The position numbers and the translations under genes are program-made. A stretch of 64,000 bases of DNA, from NCBI RefSeq assembly GCF_003014735.1, contig NZ_PYAX01000002.1, positions 806,001 through 870,000 on the forward strand, written 5' to 3'. Source of the DNA: Saccharothrix carnea (lineage in GTDB: Bacteria > Actinomycetota > Actinomycetes > Mycobacteriales > Pseudonocardiaceae). The stretch's first letter is position 1, and the number at the start of each line of letters is the position of its first letter. Shown piece by piece: positions 8,668 through 15,534 of the stretch. Below the pieces are notes generated by a model, which ran no database searches, had not been told where the DNA came from, and worked only from the letters and a program-made list of their open reading frames with translations.

Positions 8668-9339
8668 TCAGTCGACCCGGCGGGCCACCACCACCGCCGT
8701 GCCGTCACGCCGCCACCGCACCCCGACCTCGCCGAACCCGGCTTCGCGCAAGGCGTCCAGGTGCCAGGACGCGGGCGGGTAGAAGTCGGCCGACCCGCCG
8801 TCCACCCGGTCGCGCGCGGCTTCGGCCAGTGCCGGGTGCGCCAGCGCCTCGGCCCACCACTCGTGCCACCCGGCCAGGCCGTCGTCACCCGACACCTCGA
8901 CCGGCCCCTCGGGCATCCGGTCGGCGTTGGCGAACACGCCACCGGGCGCCAGCACCGCGTGGACCTCCGGGTACAGCGCCCGCAACCGGTCCGGGCCGAA
9001 GCAGTGCAGCGCGGTGCCGGCCACCACGGCGTCGAACTCCAGCCCGACACCCCACCCGGGCGTGCCCAGGTCGGCCGACACCACCGCGACCCGGTCGCCG
9101 AACGCGGCACGGGCGATGGCCAGCAGCACCGGGTCGACGTCCAGCAACGTCACCTCGGCGTTGACCAGCCGTGCGGCGATCGACCCGGTACCGCCCGCGA
9201 GGTCCAGCGCCCGACGTCCGACGGCGGCGTCCGCCAGCACGGCGAACGCCTCGTCCCGGTGCGGCAGGAACGGTTCCTGCCGCGCGTCCCACTCCAGGCG
9301 CAGCCGATCGGCGTCGGCGAAGCTCAGCTGTGTCGTCAC
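8668..9339 (-). CDS. Class I SAM-dependent methyltransferase
   Basis: 223 residues with the Rossmann-fold methyltransferase motifs: motif I ALDLAGGTGSIAARL (SAM-binding glycines) near residue 41, the acidic end of strand 2 in VTLLDVDPVLLAIAR, and motif III/post-I ADLGTPGWGVGLEFDAVVAGTALHC. The acceptor is unknown. GTG start, 25 bp downstream of the parC stop, so it may be read through from the topoisomerase operon. Confidence 0.88.
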   Translation of the reverse strand: MTTQLSFADADRLRLEWDARQEPFLPHRDEAFAVLADAAVGRRALDLAGGTGSIAARLVNAEVTLLDVDPVLLAIARAAFGDRVAVVSADLGTPGWGVGLEFDAVVAGTALHCFGPDRLRALYPEVHAVLAPGGVFANADRMPEGPVEVSGDDGLAGWHEWWAEALAHPALAEAARDRVDGGSADFYPPASWHLDALREAGFGEVGVRWRRDGTAVVVARRVD

Positions 9340-9364
9340 CGACCCAGCTTATCGAAAACGATTG

Positions 9365-12300
9365 TCAGTCGCGTTCGATGAGGTGGCCCACCACGTCCGG
9401 ACCGGGGTGCGCGTGCCCGGAACCGTCACGGCGCTCGTCCGGCACCGGCAGCTCCACCGGCGACCCGTTGCGCGCCGCACCCGCCGGCCGAGGACCGACC
9501 CACGCCAGCGCCAACGCCGTCTCGCCCTTGAGGAACCGGTGCGCCCGCACCCCGCCCGTGGCCCGGCCCTTCGCCGGGTACGCCGCGAACGGGGTCACCT
9601 TCACGCTCTGCCCGGTCGACGTGACCACCATCGGCTCACCGTGCTCGTCGTCGTCCGTGCGCACCGCGCCGAAGAACACCACCCGCGCGTCCGACCCCAC
9701 GTTGACGCCCGCCATACCGCCGCCGCGCAGGCCCTGCGGACGCACCAGCGACGCCGAGTACCGCAGCAGCGACGCCTCCGACGTCACGAACACCAGCGTC
9801 TCGTCCACGCCGGTCAGCCACGTCGCACCGACCACCTCGTCACCCTCCTTGAGGGTGATCACCTCGAACTCGTCCGACCGCACCGGCCACTCCGGCGAGC
9901 ACACCTTCACCGTGCCCTGCCGCGTGCCCAGCGCCAGCCCCGGCGACTCGGTGTCGGTCAACGGCGCGATGCCGACGACCCTCTCACCGGACTCCAGCTC
10001 GACCAGCTCGCTCGCGGCCATGCCACCGCTCAACGACACGGTGCCGCTCTGCTCCGGCAACACCGGCAGCGGCAGCACGTCCGTCTTGAACGCCCGGCCC
10101 CGGTTCGTCACCAGCAGCACCTGGCCACGTGCCGTCGTGTGCACGGTCGCGGCCACCGCGTCGTGCTTGGTCCGGCCGTTGCGCCGACGCGCCTCCGACG
10201 CCTCCTCCGACTCGGCCGCCGTGCGCGCCACCAGCCCGGTCGCGGACAGGATCACCTGGCACGGGTCGTCGGCGACCTCCAGCGGCCCGGCCGGCTTCGA
10301 CGCCGCCAGCACCTCCTTCAGGTCACCGTCGAGCAGCGCGGTGCGGCGTTCCTGCTGGAGGTCCTTGGCCACCTTCGCCAGCTCCGTGGACACGACCTTC
10401 TTCAGCACGGCCGGGTCGTCCAGGATCTTGCTCAGCTCGGCGATCTCGTTGCGCAGCTTCTCCTGCTCCGCCTCCAGCTCCAACGAGTCGTAGCGGGTCA
10501 GCCGGCGCAACGGCGTGTCGAGGATGTAGGTCGCCTGGATCTCGGAGAGCGTGAACTTCGCCATCAAGCCCTCCTTCGCGGCGGCGGCGTTCTCGCTGCC
10601 CCGGATCAGCTTGATCACCTTGTCGATGTCGAGCAGGGCCTTGAGCAGGCCCTCGACCAGGTGCAGCCGGTCCTCGCGCTTGCGCCGCCGGAACTTGGTG
10701 CGCCGGGTGACGACCTCGTAGCGGTGCTTGAGGAACACCTCCAGCAGCGCCTTGAGGCCCAGCGTGCGCGGCTGGCCCTCGACCAGCACCAGGTTGTTGA
10801 TGCCGAACGACTGCTCCATCGGCGTGAGCCGGTACAGGTCGGCCAGCAGCGCCTGCGGGTTCACGCCGACCTTGCACTCGATCACCACGCGGGTGCCGTT
10901 CTCGCGGTCGGTGAGGTCCTTGACGTCGGAGATCCCGGTCAGCCGCTTGGACTTCGTCACCTCGTCGGTGATCTTCTCGATGATCTTCTCCGGCCCGACG
11001 CCGTAGGGCAGTTCGGTGACCGTGATCGCCTGCCTGCCCCGGCTGCCCTCCAGCAACCCGGTCTCGACCTTGGCCCGCATCCGCACCACGCCGCGCCCGG
11101 TCTCGTAGGCCTTGCGCACCTCGTCCAGCCCGAGCAGCACGCCACCGGTCGGCAGGTCGGGGCCGGGGATGAACTCCATCAGCTTGTCCAGCGAGGCGTC
11201 CGGGTGCGCCACCAGGTACCGGGCCGCCGCCACGACCTCGCCCAGGTTGTGCGGGATCATGTTCGTCGCCATCCCGACCGCGATCCCGGACGTGCCGTTG
11301 ACCAGCAGGTTCGGGAACGCCGCCGGCAGCACGGTCGGCTCCTGCAGCGAGCCGTCGTAGTTGGGCCGGAAGTCGACGGTCTCCTCGTCCAGCTCGCCGA
11401 CCAGCAACATCGCGGCGGGCGACATGCGGGCTTCGGTGTAGCGCGAGGCGGCCGGTCCGTCGTCCGGGGATCCGAAGTTGCCGTGCCCGTCGACCAGCGG
11501 GGTGTTGAGCGAGAAGTCCTGGGCCAGGCGGACCATCGCGTCGTAGATCGCGGTGTCGCCATGGGGGTGGTACTTGCCCATGCAGTTGTGCACCACGAAA
11601 CCGCTGACCACGAACGCGTGCTCGGGGCTGGCGACCCGGATGTCGTAGGTGGTGTCCGGTGCGACCGGCTCGACCGACACGACGTGCGGGAACGGCTGGT
11701 CGGCGGCGTGCCTGGCCTGGCGGATCACCTGGACCAGGCCGTCCTGGCGCGGTCCGACGCCGGTCCAGCGCAGCAGGGCCACGGCGAGCGCGGCGGCGTC
11801 CCGACCGGTGACCGTCAGGGTGGTCGCGTCACGGCGGGTGCGCAGGCCGGAGTCGGCCAGCATCGCGTACTCGGCGTCGCCGCCGGGCAGCACGATGCCG
11901 TCCCGGACGTCACCGGCTACGACGAACAGGCCCGCCAGGTACGGCGTCCACGCCGAGCGGTCGCGCAGCACGGTGTCCAGCCGGCCGGCGGCGGCCGCTT
12001 CGAGCGAGGCGTGCCGGGCGAAGGTGAGGGTGTGCCGGTCGCCGTCCTTCTCGCGGGACGCGGTGAGGTCGTGCGCGATGGCCCAGCCGTGCGCGATGTC
12101 GACGGCCGCGGCGTCGTCGAGTTCCAGGCGCACCCGGCCGTCGACGAGCACGTCACCGGACGCGGCGACCAGGCCGAGCACGAAACCGGTCGCGTCGCCG
12201 TCAGCGAGCAGGGTCGCGTGCCGGTCGGAGCCGAAACCGGTCGTGCGGGCACCGGTGAGGTCGCGGGCGGCGGTCCAGTCGGCGTCGGTCCAGCCGGCAC

Positions 12301-12766
12301 CGGTGTGGAAGCGCTGGCCGGGGGTGACGAGCATCGAGTGGCCATCGGACCAGGTGACGCGCACCAGTTCCGACACCGGGTTCTCGTAGACGGCGTCGAC
12401 CTCGACCGGCTCGCCGCGCCCGTCCAGGACGAGGTCGCCGATCCCGATCTCCTCGATCGGCCGCAGGCCGTCCGGTGTGGACACGAGGGCGCCGCGCACG
12501 AAGCAGTCGCCGACCACGCGGGACGACTTCACGTACGCGCTGGTCGGCCGGTAGCCCTGCTCGTTCATCGAGAACAGGATCCGGCGGTGCACCGGCTTGA
12601 GGCCGTCGCGCGCGTCGGGCAGTGCCCGCGAGTGGATCACCGAGTAGGCGTACTCCAGGTAGGAGTCCTCGATCTCGGTGGTCAGGGAGTTGTCGAAGAC
12701 CTGGGCGCCCGCGTGGTCGAAGGCGGACGGGTCGACCCTGGTCGTGGGGGTCTTGCGGCGTGCCAT
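9365..12766 (-). CDS. parC: DNA topoisomerase IV subunit A (ParC-type) precursor containing an intein
   Basis: 1133-residue precursor; removal of residues 88-394 leaves an 826-residue ParC/GyrA-type subunit, the normal length. The DNA breakage-reunion domain has the SSRVVGD / CMGKYHPHGD block split by the intein, the fluoroquinolone-target region HPHGDTAIYDAMV, and the catalytic tyrosine in RYTEAR (precursor Tyr443, about Tyr136 after splicing). The beta-pinwheel C-terminal domain follows from about residue 800. With ParE it forms the tetramer that decatenates daughter chromosomes. It starts 30 bp after parE and must be translated with it. The GyrA alternative is less likely: the adjacent B subunit and the VVGDxMGKYHPHGD wording are ParC-like, but parC/gyrA naming in actinobacteria is loose. 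Without splicing the subunit should be inactive, since the insertion is only 48 residues before the active tyrosine. Confidence 0.92.
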   Translation of the reverse strand: MARRKTPTTRVDPSAFDHAGAQVFDNSLTTEIEDSYLEYAYSVIHSRALPDARDGLKPVHRRILFSMNEQGYRPTSAYVKSSRVVGDCFVRGALVSTPDGLRPIEEIGIGDLVLDGRGEPVEVDAVYENPVSELVRVTWSDGHSMLVTPGQRFHTGAGWTDADWTAARDLTGARTTGFGSDRHATLLADGDATGFVLGLVAASGDVLVDGRVRLELDDAAAVDIAHGWAIAHDLTASREKDGDRHTLTFARHASLEAAAAGRLDTVLRDRSAWTPYLAGLFVVAGDVRDGIVLPGGDAEYAMLADSGLRTRRDATTLTVTGRDAAALAVALLRWTGVGPRQDGLVQVIRQARHAADQPFPHVVSVEPVAPDTTYDIRVASPEHAFVVSGFVVHNCMGKYHPHGDTAIYDAMVRLAQDFSLNTPLVDGHGNFGSPDDGPAASRYTEARMSPAAMLLVGELDEETVDFRPNYDGSLQEPTVLPAAFPNLLVNGTSGIAVGMATNMIPHNLGEVVAAARYLVAHPDASLDKLMEFIPGPDLPTGGVLLGLDEVRKAYETGRGVVRMRAKVETGLLEGSRGRQAITVTELPYGVGPEKIIEKITDEVTKSKRLTGISDVKDLTDRENGTRVVIECKVGVNPQALLADLYRLTPMEQSFGINNLVLVEGQPRTLGLKALLEVFLKHRYEVVTRRTKFRRRKREDRLHLVEGLLKALLDIDKVIKLIRGSENAAAAKEGLMAKFTLSEIQATYILDTPLRRLTRYDSLELEAEQEKLRNEIAELSKILDDPAVLKKVVSTELAKVAKDLQQERRTALLDGDLKEVLAASKPAGPLEVADDPCQVILSATGLVARTAAESEEASEARRRNGRTKHDAVAATVHTTARGQVLLVTNRGRAFKTDVLPLPVLPEQSGTVSLSGGMAASELVELESGERVVGIAPLTDTESPGLALGTRQGTVKVCSPEWPVRSDEFEVITLKEGDEVVGATWLTGVDETLVFVTSEASLLRYSASLVRPQGLRGGGMAGVNVGSDARVVFFGAVRTDDDEHGEPMVVTSTGQSVKVTPFAAYPAKGRATGGVRAHRFLKGETALALAWVGPRPAGAARNGSPVELPVPDERRDGSGHAHPGPDVVGHLIERD
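11585..12505 (-). other. Intein coding segment inside parC (307 codons)
   Basis: The segment runs from Cys88 (codon 12505-12503) to Asn394 (codon 11587-11585) and is followed by Cys395 as the +1 nucleophile. Block A is CFVRGALVSTPDGLRPIEEI with GDLVLD. Block F is TYDIRVASPEHAFVV, and block G ends VVHN with the penultimate His and the terminal Asn. In block B the usual T-x-x-H reads T-P-G-Q (codon CAG). Between the splicing halves lie two LAGLIDADG-like stretches, VLGLVAASGD and YLAGLFVVAGD, whose catalytic acidic positions are Ser and Ala. This is a splicing-type intein with a probably dead homing endonuclease. Confidence 0.93.
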
Positions 12767-12796
12767 GGTCGGTCGTTCCCTCGTGTGTCAGGCGTG

Positions 12797-14839
12797 TCAG
12801 ACGTCGATCGCGGACTGGTCGACCCGGGCGGCCGACTCGACGAGCCACGCCCGGCGCGGCTCGACCTTCTCGCCCATCAGCAGCTCCAGCGCGGCCTCGG
12901 CGGCTTCGGCGTCGTGCATGGTGATGCGGCGCACGGAGCGGGTGGCCGGGTTCATCGTGGTCTCCCACAGCTCGTCGGCGTCCATCTCGCCGAGGCCCTT
13001 GAACCGGGGCACCGGCTTGACCACCGTCTTGCCCGCCTTCTCCAGCCTGGCGACCTTCTGCTCCATCTCGCGCTGGCTGAACGTGAAGTGGGTTTCCGGG
13101 TTGCGGCCCTTGGTGACGACCTTGTGCAGCGGCGGCATCGCGGCGTACAGCCTGCCGTCCTCGATCACCGGCCGCATGTACTTGGCGAACAGGGTGATCA
13201 GCAGGGTGCGGATGTGCGACCCGTCGACGTCCGCGTCGGCCATCAGGATCACCCGGCCGTACCGCATGGTGGACAGGTCGAACGTGCGCCCGGTGCCCGC
13301 GCCGAGGACCTGCACGATGCTGGCGATCTCGGCGTTGCGCAGGGTGTCGGCGAGGCTGGCCTTCTGCACGTTGAGGATCTTGCCGCGCAGCGGGAGCAGC
13401 GCCTGGTACTCGGACACGCGGGCCATTCGGGCCGAGCCGAGGGCGCTGTCGCCTTCCACCAGAAATAGTTCGCTTCGCGAAACACCTGTGGTGCGGCAGT
13501 CGACCAGTTTCGCGGGCATCGCGGCGCCTTCGAGGGCGGTCTTGCGGCGGGCGGCGTCCTTCTGCTGCTTCTGGGTCAGGCGGACGCGGGAGGCGTCCAC
13601 GACCTTCTGCAGGACGATCTTGGCTTCGCCCTTGGTGCGGCGGTCCTCGGTCCAGGCCTTGACGTGCTTCTCGACCACGCCGAGCGTCACCTTGGTGATG
13701 CCCGCGGTGGAGAGTTCGTCCTTGGTCTGGGAGGTGAACTGCGGTTCGGGGATGCGGACGTGGACCACGGCGGTCATGCCTTCGAGCACGTCGTCGAGGG
13801 TCGGCGGGTCTTCCTTGGGCTTGAGCAGGCCCCTGGTCTTGCCGATGGCGTCCTGGACCGCCTTGAGCACGGCGCGTTCGAAGCCGCGGCGGTGGGTGCC
13901 GCCGTGCACGTTGCGGATGGTGTTGGTGAAGCACTCGACGGTGCGCTCGTAGCCGGTGCCCCAGCGCAGCGCGATCTCGACCTCGGCGTGCCGCTCCACC
14001 TTGGACCGCATCACGCCGTTCTCGTCGGCCGCGTTCTCGTGGTAGACGCCGTCGCCGGTGATCAGCAGCGTGCCGGTGACCGGCTTGTCGCCCGCCGGCG
14101 CGAGGTGGTCGACCATGTCGACCAGGCCGCCCGGGAAGTGGAACGTCTCCTCGCCGATCGTGTCGTCGGTGGCGACGCGCAGCACGTAGCTGACGCCGGG
14201 CACGAGGAACGCGGTGTTGCGCAGCTTGGTGCGGACGGCCTCGACGTCGAGCGCGGCGCCGTTCTCGAAGTAGCGGGAGTCGTGCCAGTAGCGGATGGAC
14301 GTGCCGGTGCGCTTGGTGCGGCCGGTGACCCGCAGGCCGGACTGGCGGGTGAAGTTCGCCTGGGGGCCGGGTCCGTCGAACACGCCGGGGACGCCGTGCG
14401 CGAACGACATCTCGTGGGTCTTGCCCTCGCGGCGGACGACGACGTCGAAGCGGTGCGACAGCGCGTTGACGGCGGACGCGCCGACGCCGTGCAGGCCGCC
14501 GGAGGTCTTGTAGCCGGAACCGCCGAACTTGCCGCCCGCGTGCAGCCGGGTGAGCACGAGCTCGACGCCGGACAGGCCGGACTTGGCGTGGGTGCCGGTG
14601 GGGATGCCGCGGCCGTCGTCGTCGACCTGGACGCTGCCGTCCGCGTGCAGGGTGACGACGATCTTCGTGGCGTGCCCGGCCACGCCCTCGTCGGTGGAGT
14701 TGTCGACCACCTCGGTGAACAGGTGGTTGATGCCCCGGCTGTCGGTGGACCCGATGTACATGCCGGGGCGCTTGCGTACCGCCTCCAGACCCTCCAGGTG
14801 GGTCAGGTCGTCGGCCCCGTACAGGATCTCAGCGGTCAC
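12797..14839 (-). CDS. parE: DNA topoisomerase IV subunit B (ParE-type)
   Basis: 680 residues, normal for ParE/GyrB-like subunits of actinobacteria. The GHKL ATPase domain shows VVDNSTDEG (catalytic Glu region), DDDGRGIPTG and GGLHGVGASAVNALS. The transducer domain follows, then the TOPRIM domain with LFLVEGDSALGS and DADVDGSHIRTLL (Mg-binding acidic residues), and the tail RFKGLGEMDADELWETTMNP. It hydrolyses ATP to drive strand passage by ParC. The pair stands in the order parE-parC with 30 bp between them. A patch of rare codons sits just before the EGD motif (about 13459-13490). Confidence 0.95.
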   Translation of the reverse strand: MTAEILYGADDLTHLEGLEAVRKRPGMYIGSTDSRGINHLFTEVVDNSTDEGVAGHATKIVVTLHADGSVQVDDDGRGIPTGTHAKSGLSGVELVLTRLHAGGKFGGSGYKTSGGLHGVGASAVNALSHRFDVVVRREGKTHEMSFAHGVPGVFDGPGPQANFTRQSGLRVTGRTKRTGTSIRYWHDSRYFENGAALDVEAVRTKLRNTAFLVPGVSYVLRVATDDTIGEETFHFPGGLVDMVDHLAPAGDKPVTGTLLITGDGVYHENAADENGVMRSKVERHAEVEIALRWGTGYERTVECFTNTIRNVHGGTHRRGFERAVLKAVQDAIGKTRGLLKPKEDPPTLDDVLEGMTAVVHVRIPEPQFTSQTKDELSTAGITKVTLGVVEKHVKAWTEDRRTKGEAKIVLQKVVDASRVRLTQKQQKDAARRKTALEGAAMPAKLVDCRTTGVSRSELFLVEGDSALGSARMARVSEYQALLPLRGKILNVQKASLADTLRNAEIASIVQVLGAGTGRTFDLSTMRYGRVILMADADVDGSHIRTLLITLFAKYMRPVIEDGRLYAAMPPLHKVVTKGRNPETHFTFSQREMEQKVARLEKAGKTVVKPVPRFKGLGEMDADELWETTMNPATRSVRRITMHDAEAAEAALELLMGEKVEPRRAWLVESAARVDQSAIDV

Positions 14840-14972
14840 CGGGTCGTTCTCCCCAGGTCGTGGCGTGCGTCGAGCGGTTCACGGTAACCGAGGACGGTGC
14901 GCCGGCGGCGTCCCCGGTGTCCGATACGGTCGGGCACGGTGGTTCGGTGGTTCACCCGCGATCTTGTCATAC

Positions 14973-14988
14973 TCGAACACAGGTTCGA
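14973..14988. promoter_or_regulatory. Perfect LexA (SOS) box
   Basis: TCGAACACAGGTTCGA matches the actinobacterial SOS box TCGAAC-N4-GTTCGA with no mismatch. On the plus strand it lies between a possible -35 TTGTCA (14964-14969) and a possible -10 AACAAT (14988-14993), the classical place for repression of the downstream membrane protein gene. It is 134 bp upstream of the parE start on the other strand, so an effect on topoisomerase IV is possible but less direct. Confidence 0.85.
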
Positions 14989-15066
14989 ACAATGGAATCA
15001 CGTCGGAGCGAGCGCGTCCGGGAACCCGTCGAGGTCAAATACCCGTGTCGCCCCCTTCCACGCCCG

Positions 15067-15522
15067 ATGTGGGCGTGGGCGGTCGCGTGCGCGGTGAGCG
15101 GCGTGCCGTCGACCGTGCACGCGCTGTGGACCGGTGGTGACGTTCTGCGTTCGACGCGGGCCGCGGCGACGCTGCTGGGCGGCACGGGTGTGATCCGCGG
15201 CGCGGTGGCGCACCTCGGCGTGTCGGCGTGCTGGGTGGTCGTGCTGGCGGCCGTGGACCGGCGGTGGCGGTTGGACGCGCGCAGGGGCGCGGTAGCCGGC
15301 GCGGTGATCGCGGTGGTGGACCTGGAGGTGGTCGGGCGGCGGTTCCCGGCGGTCCGGGCGTTGCACCGGGGCGCGCAGTGGGCGGACCACCTGGCGTTCG
15401 GCGCGCTGGTGGGAGCCGTGCTGCGGTCCACAGTGGACGGGCGTGGTGGAGTGCGCCCGCCCCCGGTGGGGCACCGTCCGCGTAGAGTGCTGGCGTTCCC
15501 GCGCTGTCGTGCCTGGAGGTGA
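15067..15522 (+). CDS. Small integral membrane protein, likely SOS-controlled
   Basis: About 151 residues, unknown function. Four hydrophobic segments are visible (MWAWAVACAVSGVPSTVHAL, the AHLGVSACWVVVLAAV region, GAVAGAVIAVVDLEVV and HLAFGALVGAVL), with an Arg-rich tail. The wording SGVPSTVHALWTGGD and FPAVRALHRGAQWADH looks like a conserved actinobacterial family that I recognise only as hypothetical. An alternative start is ATG 14992, which would add 25 charged residues and touches the LexA box. I prefer 15067 because the predicted -10 overlaps the earlier ATG, although no good ribosome site precedes 15067. Confidence 0.6.
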   Translation: MWAWAVACAVSGVPSTVHALWTGGDVLRSTRAAATLLGGTGVIRGAVAHLGVSACWVVVLAAVDRRWRLDARRGAVAGAVIAVVDLEVVGRRFPAVRALHRGAQWADHLAFGALVGAVLRSTVDGRGGVRPPPVGHRPRRVLAFPRCRAWR

Positions 15523-15534
15523 TCGGGCGCCTTG

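Noticed and set aside
8927..13468. A 1513-codon open frame antisense to parC/parE
   Set aside because: It is a product of high GC in the opposite frame; its translation is Arg/Gln/Val-rich low-complexity text, while the minus strand encodes clear topoisomerase domains.
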